64,000 nt of DNA from CAZSNT01 sp964607765 (lineage in GTDB: Bacteria > Verrucomicrobiota > Lentisphaeria > Oligosphaerales > JABHEG01), in contig CAZSNT010000019.1 in assembly GCA_964607765.1 (NCBI GenBank), positions 1 to 64,000 of the forward strand, given 5' to 3'. Made by a program: the position numbers and the translations under genes. Below the pieces are notes generated by a model. That model did not search any database, had not been told where the DNA came from, and saw only the letters and a list, made by a program, of their open reading frames with translations. Of the stretch, positions 10,497 through 18,877 are shown piece after piece (the stretch's first letter is position 1; the number at the start of each line of letters is the position of its first letter).

Positions 10497-11798
10497 CTAC
10501 GCCTCCTTCCTGATGCTGCGGTAGAATTTCAGATAGGTGCTGTAGGCTCCGGCGCCTTTGCCTTTGGGAGGCGCCTCCTTCTCACAGAGCTCAACCTTAC
10601 CGAGGTACTCCTTCAGATGCGCCTTGTGTTTGGACATGACCGACTTGCCGGCCGCGGTCTCGGAGAGGTCCTTCATTTCGAGCGGGTCCGCCTTGAGGTC
10701 GAAGACCTTTACCGGGCCGTCGCAGTAGAAGATCGTCTTGTGGCTCGCATCACGGACGCCCACCTCTCCTTTGGAAAAGAAGGACTCACCCACGATGTAC
10801 TCGTGCCAGTCATCCACCTGCTTGCCTTCAGCCAACGGACGAAGGCTCTTGGCTACGGTCATCTTGGGCATAGCGGGCACTTGCGCATAGTCGAGAATCG
10901 TCGCGGTCATGTCGACCCCTATGCTGAGATGGTCGTTATCAACGCGCCCCCCCGGCACCGTGCCCTTCTGGACCACCATCGCCGGCACCCGCCAGGCCTC
11001 CTCTTCCATGTATCCCTTGGACACCTTGCCGTGGAAGCCCAACCCGTCGCCATGGTCCGCCGTGAAGATGACGACCGTGTTATCGGCAAAGCGGGAGTTC
11101 ATCACCGCGTCATAGAGGCGCCCGACCTCCGCATCGACCATCTCGACCCAGCGGTAGTAGCAGTAGATATAGTACCGCCAGTGGATCTCCTTCCAGCCTG
11201 CCGTACGCCCAGCATATTTCGGATCCTTGGGCACGAAGTTCTTCGGCAGGGGTGGAAGCTCGTCCTCGATCGCTTCTGCCAGCGCGAACTTGCCGAGGCC
11301 GCCTCCAGCGCCGGACGTATAGCAGCAGTCATGCGGGTTCATGAACCCCGCATTGAGGAAGAACGGCTTGTTCCCCTTGTAGTTTTCGATAAAGCCCATG
11401 CATGCCCGCGCAATCGGGGCGTCACCCAACTCCCCCTGCGCGGAACCGCAGATGTACCTGAAGCTCTTCGCAACATCCCGACCGGGGATGTGCCATTTGC
11501 CGGCATAGACGCATTCGTAGTCGCCGTGCTCGCGCAGCCACTGGCCCAGGTCGGGGATGTCCTTGGTGATCTTGCAGCCATTGCCCGGAACACCGTGTTC
11601 GCAGGACGCGCGGCCCGTGTACCAGCTGGCGCGCGCCGGGCAGCACTGCGGCATGGCCGTATAGCTGGCCCGGAACGAGCAGCCATCCGCCGCAATGCGG
11701 TCGAGGCTGGGTGTCTTGACGTACTTGTTTCCGTACGCCGACATGGCCTCCCAGTGCATCTGGTCGACATGAATGAAGAGGATATTGGGGCGTTTCAT
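10497..11798 (-). CDS. Sulfatase without signal peptide, probably cytoplasmic
   Basis: About 433 residues from ATG 11798, chosen because GGAG lies 9 bases upstream. A TTG 21 bases further up would add a short basic tail. The protein starts directly with MKRPNILFIHVDQ and has no export signal. The formylglycine motif is C52-C-P-A-R56. Other sulfatase elements are YAGKWHIPG, GFMNPHDCCY and FTADHGDGLGFHGK. The HVDQ/DHGD type resembles choline-sulfatase and related heparan/glucosamine sulfatases by motif only. A cytoplasmic location implies uptake of sulfated oligosaccharides. Confidence 0.9.
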   Translation of the reverse strand: MKRPNILFIHVDQMHWEAMSAYGNKYVKTPSLDRIAADGCSFRASYTAMPQCCPARASWYTGRASCEHGVPGNGCKITKDIPDLGQWLREHGDYECVYAGKWHIPGRDVAKSFRYICGSAQGELGDAPIARACMGFIENYKGNKPFFLNAGFMNPHDCCYTSGAGGGLGKFALAEAIEDELPPLPKNFVPKDPKYAGRTAGWKEIHWRYYIYCYYRWVEMVDAEVGRLYDAVMNSRFADNTVVIFTADHGDGLGFHGKVSKGYMEEEAWRVPAMVVQKGTVPGGRVDNDHLSIGVDMTATILDYAQVPAMPKMTVAKSLRPLAEGKQVDDWHEYIVGESFFSKGEVGVRDASHKTIFYCDGPVKVFDLKADPLEMKDLSETAAGKSVMSKHKAHLKEYLGKVELCEKEAPPKGKGAGAYSTYLKFYRSIRKEA

Positions 11799-11859
11799 GG
11801 GATCGGTTCTCCTTTTCAATCCTGATCCTGTCTCAGGTCACGGAACGGATAGGTTCGTT

Positions 11860-13392
11860 CTACTTCTTCTTCGGCACATAGTCGCAGTCGAACTTTGACT
11901 CGTAATCGGGGTTGTCGATGGGTAACCAGGCCTGCGCTTCGTCCAGCCAGGCGAGAATCTCTTTTTCCAACTCCTGCGTCTTCTCCGGCATCTTTGCGGC
12001 AAGGTTGTTCTGCTCGCCCTGATCTTCTTCCAAGTCGTACAGCTCCAGCGAGCGCCCGTTGTTCCGTTCAAAATAGCGGATCAGCTTGTACCTTCCTCTC
12101 CGAACAGCCGTCGCCGGACGGTCGGCCCAGAGAATCTCCGAATTCTGCGACCAGCTGTACTTCGGGTTGTGCCAGAAGAGACTCGTCCGCTTCAGATCGC
12201 CCTTTTCGGTCAGAATCGGAACGAGGCTTTCCCCCTCGATCTTCTGCTTTCGCGGGACCTTGGTTCCGGTCAGTTCGCAGATTGTCGGATAGAGATCGTG
12301 CGTAATAATCGGCGTTTGCGAGGCCCTGCCCGCTTTGATCGTGCCGGGAAGCCGGAAGATGTAGGGCACGCGAACGCCACCCTCGTAGATGCTGCCTTTC
12401 CATGCGCGAAGCGGGTCAACGGTTGTCAAGCGTGTGTTGCGCGGAACCTCTTGTCCACCGGCACGCTGATACACCAGCGGCCCGTTATCGGAGGAGAAGA
12501 CCACCAGCGTCGTCTTTTCCAGCCCCGACTCTCTCAGATATTTCATCAACGCACCGACGCTGTCGTCCAGATGCATGACCATCGCAGCATAAATTGAATT
12601 CACCTTCGAATTCGCGACCCGCTCGTTCTTTGCTTCGAATCTTTCGATGTATTCATCGCGCGCGCCATGCGGAGAGTGAACCTGATAATACGGCAGATAG
12701 AGGAAAAACGGCTCGTCCTTGTTGTCCTCCATGAAGTTGATGGCTTCACGGGTCAGGCGCTCAGTCAGATGCTCCCCTTCGGGTCCGTCTTCCAGCGAGT
12801 GAATCCGGTAGGGCGAAAACCACGACGGCGGCCCGTGGTAGTCCCCGCCGCCAATGTTCACATCGAATCCATATTCCGTCGGGTCGGCCTTCGGGTCCGA
12901 GTGGCTCAGCCCCATATGCCACTTGCCGATCGATGCCGTCGTGTACCCGGCCTCTTTCAGGCAGTCGGCAATCGTGATCTCATCGTGGGCAATCCCGGTC
13001 TCGGTATAGGCTGGCAGCAGGCGATGACGCACATTGCGCTCCCCAGCCCTATTCCCTCTTCGCTCGCCGCCTTTCGGATATTCCCCCGCAGTTCTGCCGG
13101 CGAGCCCTTTCGTGACAGGCACATTGATGCCCTGCGTCGCCGGGCTCTTCCCCGTGATCAGCGCTGCCCGGGTCGGCGAGCACAACGGCCCCGACGCATA
13201 GCCGTTACGGAACACCATGCCCTCTTTCGCGAGCCTGTCGAGATTCGGCGTTTCCACGAAGCTGTTGCCGTGAAAACCGACATCCATCCAGCCCAAATCA
13301 TCCGCCAGCAACAGAATCACATTCGGTTTCCTCTCCGCACCGAAAAGATGGCCGCCGACAAGTAGGCATACACCCACAAACAGATTCTTCAC
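11860..13392 (-). CDS. Secreted sulfatase
   Basis: A 510-residue protein. The signal peptide is residues 1-19, CSPTR is at Cys71 followed by AALITGKSPATQGINVP, and core motifs are LLADDLGW, IGKWHMGL, QVHSPHG and FSSDNGPLV. About 20 residues (GEYPKGGERRGNRAGE) interrupt the usual GR-NxRHRL-type loop after GINVP, encoded by a purine-rich 60-bp stretch near 13040-13100. This looks like an in-frame repeat insertion rather than family sequence. It is followed 62 bp downstream by the cytoplasmic sulfatase and preceded by the sulfatase at 13407 with a 14-bp gap. Confidence 0.93.
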   Translation of the reverse strand: MKNLFVGVCLLVGGHLFGAERKPNVILLLADDLGWMDVGFHGNSFVETPNLDRLAKEGMVFRNGYASGPLCSPTRAALITGKSPATQGINVPVTKGLAGRTAGEYPKGGERRGNRAGERNVRHRLLPAYTETGIAHDEITIADCLKEAGYTTASIGKWHMGLSHSDPKADPTEYGFDVNIGGGDYHGPPSWFSPYRIHSLEDGPEGEHLTERLTREAINFMEDNKDEPFFLYLPYYQVHSPHGARDEYIERFEAKNERVANSKVNSIYAAMVMHLDDSVGALMKYLRESGLEKTTLVVFSSDNGPLVYQRAGGQEVPRNTRLTTVDPLRAWKGSIYEGGVRVPYIFRLPGTIKAGRASQTPIITHDLYPTICELTGTKVPRKQKIEGESLVPILTEKGDLKRTSLFWHNPKYSWSQNSEILWADRPATAVRRGRYKLIRYFERNNGRSLELYDLEEDQGEQNNLAAKMPEKTQELEKEILAWLDEAQAWLPIDNPDYESKFDCDYVPKKK

Positions 13393-13406
13393 GATTTGCT
13401 TCTTTC

Positions 13407-14879
13407 CTAGTATTGATGCCTGTACCGGCCAGTCTTTACGATGGTCTTAGGCAACTCATCATAGAAATCCAGCACCTTCTTCTTGAGGCCCGATGCGACT
13501 TCCGGGTGTTTCTCTGCCAGATTGTCTCTTTCGCCGGGATCACTCAATACATCGTAGAGGGCCTCTCCGAAGTACTTCTTGTTCTCGTCGAAAGTGACAT
13601 AATACTTCCATTTCCCATCGCGAATCGTGGGTCCGGGTTCTCGGGGTCCCCACAGAAGGGGTTGGGTGCGCTTACGTGTGGCTCCGAGCCAGATATCGGA
13701 AACGTCTTCACCATCGAGATCGTCCGGAACATCTCTCACGCCCGCCAAACTGCAGACCGTCGGCAACCAGTCGATCAGGCCGATCACATTTTCGGTGTCA
13801 ACAAAATTGGCTTTCGCCTTGCCGGGCCATCGGACAATGAACGGAATCCGCAGACCACCTTCCTGCGAAGAGCCTTTGCTGCCCCTGAACGGACCGGTAT
13901 TGCCGAGCAGATTCTGGAAATGTTTCTTTCTGTTTTGCGGAATGTCTTTCTTAGCGTCCTCTATCGCTCTTTGTTTTCCTTGCAGCAGTCGCTTTTCCTT
14001 GATCCTCCACACTCTTGGAGCAAAAAGGTCTGTATCGAGTTCACCCAGACATTGTCCTAATGGACGAGGCGGGCCCTGATCACTTGAAAAAACGAGCACG
14101 GTGTTATCGGCAAGCCTAAGCTCTTCGAGCGCATCCATCACCATTTTAACATTGAGATCCAGCGCATACACATTTGCGAGATAATGGCGCATATTCACGT
14201 CCAGATCGTCCAAAATCGTAATGCTGTCGTCGAACACCGGCTGCATATACTCGGAAAAATCGGCGCGCTTCACTTTCACATCTTTGAACTCTTCCAGAAA
14301 ATTCGGTGCCGATGCCACGGGCGCATGGGTCGTAAAGCCCCAGATGTTCACATAAAACGGTTCGTCTTTGTGTCGACGGATAAAATCGATGGCCTTTTCA
14401 TAAATCGGTGTATCACGCCCTTCCGGCGATAGACGATCCGGTCTTCCGCCCGAATCATTTTCGTCTATTCCATAGACGCCGTTACTACGATCAATGCCGA
14501 TATGCCATTTGCCGAAGTGCCCGGTGGCATAGCCGTTCTTTTTGAGTAAAGACGTAACCGTTTCCCGTCCTTGAAAATCGAAATCATCGGTACGCTTCGG
14601 AAAACGGGCGTTCGACCAACCCGTCATCAATCCCGTCCGGCTCGGGTTACAGGCTCGCCCGGCGGCATACGCCTGTTCGTAGCGGGTTCCCTGCGATGCC
14701 AGCCGATCAATGTTCGGTGATTTCACATACGGGTGCCCGTAACACGCCAGATCGCCGTAGCCGAAATCATCGGCAAACATAAACACAAAATTCGGGCGCC
14801 GTTCCGCCCCGGAAAGGCTCATATGCAGCAACGCAATGAATACAATGCTCAACACGGTTTTACAGTTCTTTTTCATCAT
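13407..14879 (-). CDS. Secreted sulfatase
   Basis: A 490-residue protein with a signal peptide (residues 1-25) and CNPSR at Cys77 (AGRACNPSRTGLMTG). Other motifs are FADDFGYGDLACYGHP, HFGKWHIG, WGFTTHAP and FSSDQGPP. The usual DNG is DQG, as in the sulfatases at 27210 and 30315, so the three form one subfamily. A long loop with charged residues (KEKRLLQGKQRA) precedes the GSSQEGGLRIPF strand. It lies 24 bp downstream of the truncated rhamnosidase fragment and in line with the other minus-strand genes. Start: ATGATG preceded by a purine-rich stretch. Confidence 0.93.
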   Translation of the reverse strand: MMKKNCKTVLSIVFIALLHMSLSGAERRPNFVFMFADDFGYGDLACYGHPYVKSPNIDRLASQGTRYEQAYAAGRACNPSRTGLMTGWSNARFPKRTDDFDFQGRETVTSLLKKNGYATGHFGKWHIGIDRSNGVYGIDENDSGGRPDRLSPEGRDTPIYEKAIDFIRRHKDEPFYVNIWGFTTHAPVASAPNFLEEFKDVKVKRADFSEYMQPVFDDSITILDDLDVNMRHYLANVYALDLNVKMVMDALEELRLADNTVLVFSSDQGPPRPLGQCLGELDTDLFAPRVWRIKEKRLLQGKQRAIEDAKKDIPQNRKKHFQNLLGNTGPFRGSKGSSQEGGLRIPFIVRWPGKAKANFVDTENVIGLIDWLPTVCSLAGVRDVPDDLDGEDVSDIWLGATRKRTQPLLWGPREPGPTIRDGKWKYYVTFDENKKYFGEALYDVLSDPGERDNLAEKHPEVASGLKKKVLDFYDELPKTIVKTGRYRHQY

Positions 14880-14903
14880 CTCTTTTTCTCCAAACTAAAA
14901 TGT

Positions 14904-15443
14904 TTATCGAATGGGCACCACTGGGGTGCTGTAAATCTGAACCGGACCTGCCAGGCCGGAGGGGGCAAGCTGTTTTTCGATTTCTTCCGCCGGCAGTTTT
15001 TTGCATGCCAGATACGGTTGGTAAATCAGGAAGGTGCGCTGTTTGCGATCCGCCGGAATCTTGCTGGGGTCCGTAACCCACTCCGGGATTTCGGTAACGA
15101 CACCGCTGTAGCCTTTGCGTTTTACCTTTTCGGGCAACAGCGTGTCGCCGATCAGACGGTTTTTCCAGACGCTCGTCACAGAACTTTCCAGCGTGTTCTC
15201 GCCCTTTTTGAGCGCATCGGTCACATCCAAAACAAACGGCGGCTTCCATTGGTTCGGGAAGGTTTTGCCGTTGAGCGTTACGCCGGCGATATAATGGACC
15301 TTTCCTAAATCGAGCTGATATTTTTTGCCCGCTTTCGGGGTGAAGTTGAACTTCTTTTTGTATACGGCGGCACCTGCACAAAGCGCGCCCATCATTAAAA
15401 ACGCTATCCAAATTTTAACTTTTACATTTTGCAGTTCAGTCAC
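14904..15443 (-). CDS. Truncated GH106-type remnant: signal peptide joined to C-terminal beta-sandwich
   Basis: About 179 residues. A signal-peptide-like stretch (VKIWIAFLMMGALCAGA) runs straight into a domain about 80% identical to the last 150 residues of the rhamnosidase at 22322-25378 (AVYKKKFNF, VHYIAGV, WKNRLIGDT, GLAGPV). The ~850 residues that should lie between are absent with no frame change. The C terminus keeps QIYSTPVVPIR, which the long paralogue has lost. A GTG at 15443 overlaps the TGA of the upstream sulfatase (GTGA), so translation may be coupled; other starts are possible. The product could be a secreted glycan-binding domain or simply debris. It cannot be a glycosidase. 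Confidence 0.7.
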   Translation of the reverse strand: MTELQNVKVKIWIAFLMMGALCAGAAVYKKKFNFTPKAGKKYQLDLGKVHYIAGVTLNGKTFPNQWKPPFVLDVTDALKKGENTLESSVTSVWKNRLIGDTLLPEKVKRKGYSGVVTEIPEWVTDPSKIPADRKQRTFLIYQPYLACKKLPAEEIEKQLAPSGLAGPVQIYSTPVVPIR

Positions 15444-17179
15444 TCTCCTGCATTTTCTTTGCTTTTCCATTCAGGATCGGCTGCGTTAAGTGCTGCCACC
15501 AGTTCTTTGATCGCCGGGCCCAACACTCCTTTCTTTCCTGCCATTAATGCCTTCTTGGCTTCTTGAGCCTTTGCATACGCGGCTTTCACATTTTTGTTTT
15601 CAGAAGTTTTGCCGGCAATCATTGCCGCCTGTATTGGTTTTAGCTTTTTATTTCCCGTTACCGCTTGTGTCGTAGTCACCTTTTGTTGAGCTGCTTTGGG
15701 GACGGATTTGTGCAGTGCTTCGGGTGCCTGGGGGGCAGATTCGTTTTGCGTTTTATTAAATATCGGAGTCATAAAGTTCGTTTCGCTTCTATCTTTCCAA
15801 TGGATCGCTCTAGTGATCCCCCATTCGGTGCGATGTGCATCGCCCGACTTAAATTCATCGCCATTCGTTTCCAGTCTCTTGAGCAACTGCTCGTCAAATT
15901 CTTTTGCCAGCGCCTCATATTCGGGGTTCCCGATCAGGTTGTTCATCTGGTACGGATCGCTCTGATTATCGTAGAGGAGCCACGGCCCCTCAATCGAACG
16001 AGCATAGGTATAACGACTTGTGCGTAACGCGCGATAGAGCGGAACCTGCCGGCCGAGTCCGTCGTGCGCCACCTGCATAACCAGCGCGCCGTGCCCTTCG
16101 ATCTCACTGCCCGGCCTGCGGACGAGTTCGGAAAGGTCTTTGCCATCGATGATTTCCGGCACATCAATACCGGCGAGGCCCAGCATCGTCGGCAGAATAT
16201 CCGGAGTATTAATAGGCGTTTCAACCACGCGCCCTGTTGTGCCGGTCAGTTTTGGATAAGAAAGCAGGAAAGGAATGCAAACCGACTCGTCCCACGGCAC
16301 ATGTTTCGTGAACGGCCTCATGTCCTGTGAACCCAGCATTTCGCCGTGATCCGAGGTGAAAACCAGAATGGTGTTTTCGGTGATGCCCGCATCGTCGAGT
16401 GCTTTGCGGATTTTCGGGATACAGGAATCAATTGCCGTGCAGTGCCCGTAATAGCCTTGCGCCTCTTTACGGGCTTTTTCCTGTTGATTAGGCGGAACGT
16501 TCGGGCGCAGCTTGATTTCATCGGGCGGATAGAGTGCCTTCAATTCTGCGGGGGCATTATTATGCGGAAAATGCGGTCCTCCAAAAGAGAGCAACAGCAG
16601 GAACGGTTTTTCGCCGTTCGCATGGTCTTTGATGTAGGCGCACGCATCATCGGTTTGCGCATACGCGTCGTAGCCTTTCCACGTTTTAATCTTCGGGTCG
16701 TTGTTGTCGTAGTATTTCGAGGAAGTGTAGTTGTGCGTACATTCGAGCACTTTCCAGTATTCCCAGCCTTGCCGCCGTTCGGGCGGAATGTAGGTCGAGC
16801 GGCCCTGTCCGTCGAGATGCCACTTGCCGATGTAGCCTGTGCTATAGCCTGCCGCACCGAAAATTTCCGCCATACACAGCTCGTCGGACGGCAGATAGAG
16901 ATCGTTGATGATCATTCCGGTCGAAGTCGGGAAGCGTCCGGTCATCAGTGCCGCACGATGCGGCGTACAGATCGGCGCAACCGAAACCGCATTTTTAAAG
17001 TTGACTCCTTCGGTCGCGAGCTTATCCAAGTTCGGCGTTTTCACATTCGGATCGCCCGCATAGCCAAACGCCTGTGCACGCCATTGGTCGGTCAGAATAA
17101 AAACGATATTCGGCCTTTCAGCGGCCTGAGCATAAACGCCAATCAACAAAAGCATCCCTACACATAGTTGTTTCATCAT
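15440..17179 (-). CDS. Secreted sulfatase with C-terminal Ala/Lys-rich extension
   Basis: A 579-residue protein. The signal peptide (MMKQLCVGMLLLIGVYAQA) is nearly the same as that of the sulfatase at 17255, which suggests recent copying of the 5' end. CTPHR is at Cys71, with ILTDQW, IGKWHLDGQGR, SFGGPHFPHN and FTSDHGEMLGSQ. The TDQ/DHGE type resembles choline-sulfatase and heparan N-sulfatase groups by motif. The last ~105 residues (after NFMTPIFN) are low complexity and rich in Ala, Lys and Gln, probably a helical tail absent from its neighbours. AAGGAG precedes the ATGATG start. Confidence 0.93.
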   Translation of the reverse strand: MMKQLCVGMLLLIGVYAQAAERPNIVFILTDQWRAQAFGYAGDPNVKTPNLDKLATEGVNFKNAVSVAPICTPHRAALMTGRFPTSTGMIINDLYLPSDELCMAEIFGAAGYSTGYIGKWHLDGQGRSTYIPPERRQGWEYWKVLECTHNYTSSKYYDNNDPKIKTWKGYDAYAQTDDACAYIKDHANGEKPFLLLLSFGGPHFPHNNAPAELKALYPPDEIKLRPNVPPNQQEKARKEAQGYYGHCTAIDSCIPKIRKALDDAGITENTILVFTSDHGEMLGSQDMRPFTKHVPWDESVCIPFLLSYPKLTGTTGRVVETPINTPDILPTMLGLAGIDVPEIIDGKDLSELVRRPGSEIEGHGALVMQVAHDGLGRQVPLYRALRTSRYTYARSIEGPWLLYDNQSDPYQMNNLIGNPEYEALAKEFDEQLLKRLETNGDEFKSGDAHRTEWGITRAIHWKDRSETNFMTPIFNKTQNESAPQAPEALHKSVPKAAQQKVTTTQAVTGNKKLKPIQAAMIAGKTSENKNVKAAYAKAQEAKKALMAGKKGVLGPAIKELVAALNAADPEWKSKENAGE

Positions 17180-17254
17180 TTCTATTTCTCCTTATTTTTG
17201 ATCATCGACGGGGTCGCCCAACGGCGCAACGACATACCTTAATCATATGTTTCA

Positions 17255-18853
17255 TTATTGATTTTTCTCAGCCGCCCGACGTTTCCGTCGTTCCTCCTGA
17301 CTTAGCTTTCTCCTTTTCTCAACGGGAATAGGTTCTCCGCGACTGACGGCTTCACTGGCCTCAAATGACCTGTGACCAGTTGAATTTTCGCCGAGGATTT
17401 CGTGCCGTTCCTGCGGGATTTGAGCGCGGTGTTTTTTGATAAGCTCTGCGTATTCCGGGCGATTGATCACGTTGTTCCATTCATGCGTATCTTTGGTGCG
17501 GTCGTAGAACTCTTCCGATCCGTCGTTGTAATGGATGTATCGATAGTTTTCAGAGACGATGGAATAGTTGCCCGGCCCATAGCTTGTGCGAGCCATGTGC
17601 GGCCAATCGGCCTGTGGATTTTTCAGCAGCGGAACCAGTGATTTCCCTTCGAGTTTGGGGTCGGCTTTCAGTCCAGTGAGTTCCAAGAGCGTCGGATAAA
17701 TATCGAGCAACTGGGCGGGTTTCGAACAGACCGCGCCTTCAAGAATGCCCGGGCCGGCGATGATCATCGGCGTGCGGGTTCCGTCCTCCCACAAACTGCG
17801 TTTGGCGAAGCGCTCCTTTTCGCCCAGATGAAAACCATGGTCGGTGTAGAGAACCACGTAGGTGTTGCCTTGGTGGGGACTGGAATCAAGAGCATCGAGT
17901 AGTTTCCCAACCTGATCGTCCACAAAACTCACACAAGCCAAATACGATTGAACGAGCGGTTTCCACTGATCATTTTCTTCGACCCATTCCATGGTCGGTG
18001 CAATATGCCTAAGCCGGGTAATATTGACCCCGTATTCAGGGATGTCCTTCAAATCATTTTCTGCCACCTTCGGCAGTTGAAGTGTTTCCAGTGGATACAT
18101 ATCAAACCACTTCTGCGGTGCAAATTGCGGTACATGCGGACGAGAAAAACCTATACCCAGAAATAGAGGCTTTGGCTCCCCTGAGCCAGTCGAAGGGGCA
18201 TATTGCTTTTTGAGTTGCTCTACCCCCCATTCGGCTACTTTATAATCTCTTATCTGATCATCTCTTTCTGGAAATACGCCCCAGTCCCACGCCTTGTGCC
18301 CTTGGAAAGGACTGATTTTCTTCTTTGGATATCCCGCTAAACCACTAAATCTCCATACATAATTCGGCATGTATTTTCGGTTCTGAGATCCGTGAAAGAG
18401 TTTGCCGGCACCCGTCACGTAATACCCTTCGTCCTGAAAACGCGTCGGCAACAACGTGTTTTTCTTGGCGACCGGAGATTGATCAAAGTCTGGGTGCAGA
18501 AAGTATAGACCGCTTGTGCTCGGGTAGAGCGAGGTCATCATACTCGCACGCGACGGATTACAGACCGGCGACTGGCAGTGCGCGTTATTGAACAGCACCC
18601 CGCGCGCGGCGAGCCGGTCCATGTTCGGTGTCTGGGCCTGTGGGTGCCCCCCCATACATCCAATCCAGTCGTTCAGGTCATCGATGGCAATCAGGAGCAC
18701 ATTTGGCTTCCCTTCGACCTTACTCAGGACAGGCGACAAGCTCACCACATTCGGTTTTCTTGTCACGGCGTAGTCCTTAGACGCAGACGGATCAGCGGCC
18801 TGAGCCCACACTCCAGGCAACAAAAGCATGCTAACGCATAGTTTTTTCATCAT
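17255..18853 (-). CDS. Secreted iduronate-2-sulfatase-like sulfatase carrying REP insertions
   Basis: A 532-residue protein. The signal peptide is residues 1-20 and CNPSR is at Cys98 (CQSPVCNPSRASMMTSLYPS). IAIDDLNDWIGCMGGHP, GAGKLFHG, GFSRPHVPQFAP and YTDHGFHLGEK are typical of the iduronate-2-sulfatase-like group. Two REP-like inserts lie inside the coding sequence in frame. One falls between signal peptide and core and duplicates the KPNV strand (KPNVVSLSP, then KVEGKPNVLL). The other (PSTGSGE) comes just before KPLFLGIGF. The enzyme probably tolerates both because they fall in surface loops. The C terminus is basic. It is 25 bp downstream of a GH106 gene. Confidence 0.92.
   Translation of the reverse strand: MMKKLCVSMLLLPGVWAQAADPSASKDYAVTRKPNVVSLSPVLSKVEGKPNVLLIAIDDLNDWIGCMGGHPQAQTPNMDRLAARGVLFNNAHCQSPVCNPSRASMMTSLYPSTSGLYFLHPDFDQSPVAKKNTLLPTRFQDEGYYVTGAGKLFHGSQNRKYMPNYVWRFSGLAGYPKKKISPFQGHKAWDWGVFPERDDQIRDYKVAEWGVEQLKKQYAPSTGSGEPKPLFLGIGFSRPHVPQFAPQKWFDMYPLETLQLPKVAENDLKDIPEYGVNITRLRHIAPTMEWVEENDQWKPLVQSYLACVSFVDDQVGKLLDALDSSPHQGNTYVVLYTDHGFHLGEKERFAKRSLWEDGTRTPMIIAGPGILEGAVCSKPAQLLDIYPTLLELTGLKADPKLEGKSLVPLLKNPQADWPHMARTSYGPGNYSIVSENYRYIHYNDGSEEFYDRTKDTHEWNNVINRPEYAELIKKHRAQIPQERHEILGENSTGHRSFEASEAVSRGEPIPVEKRRKLSQEERRKRRAAEKNQ
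18178..18198. repeat. REP-like palindrome inside a sulfatase gene
   Basis: CCCCT and AGGGG arms flank GAGCCAGTCGA. The core is a variant of the widespread TGAGCCTGTCGAA repeat. It encodes the PSTGSGE insert of the sulfatase at 17255-18853. Confidence 0.7.
18708..18745. repeat. REP-like insertion inside a sulfatase gene
   Basis: The stretch contains CCCTTCGACC, CTCAGGACAGG and CGACAAGCTCA, fragments of the same repeat family, and encodes SLSPVLSKVEG. It is flanked by imperfect copies of a 12-bp sequence (cacatttggctt and cacattcggttt), resembling a target duplication. Confidence 0.65.
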
Positions 18854-18877
18854 ATCAATTTCTCTTTCTATTATGAT

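Noticed and set aside
10617..11825. A 402-codon plus-strand open frame
   Set aside because: Antisense shadow of the sulfatase at 10497-11798, which has all catalytic motifs.
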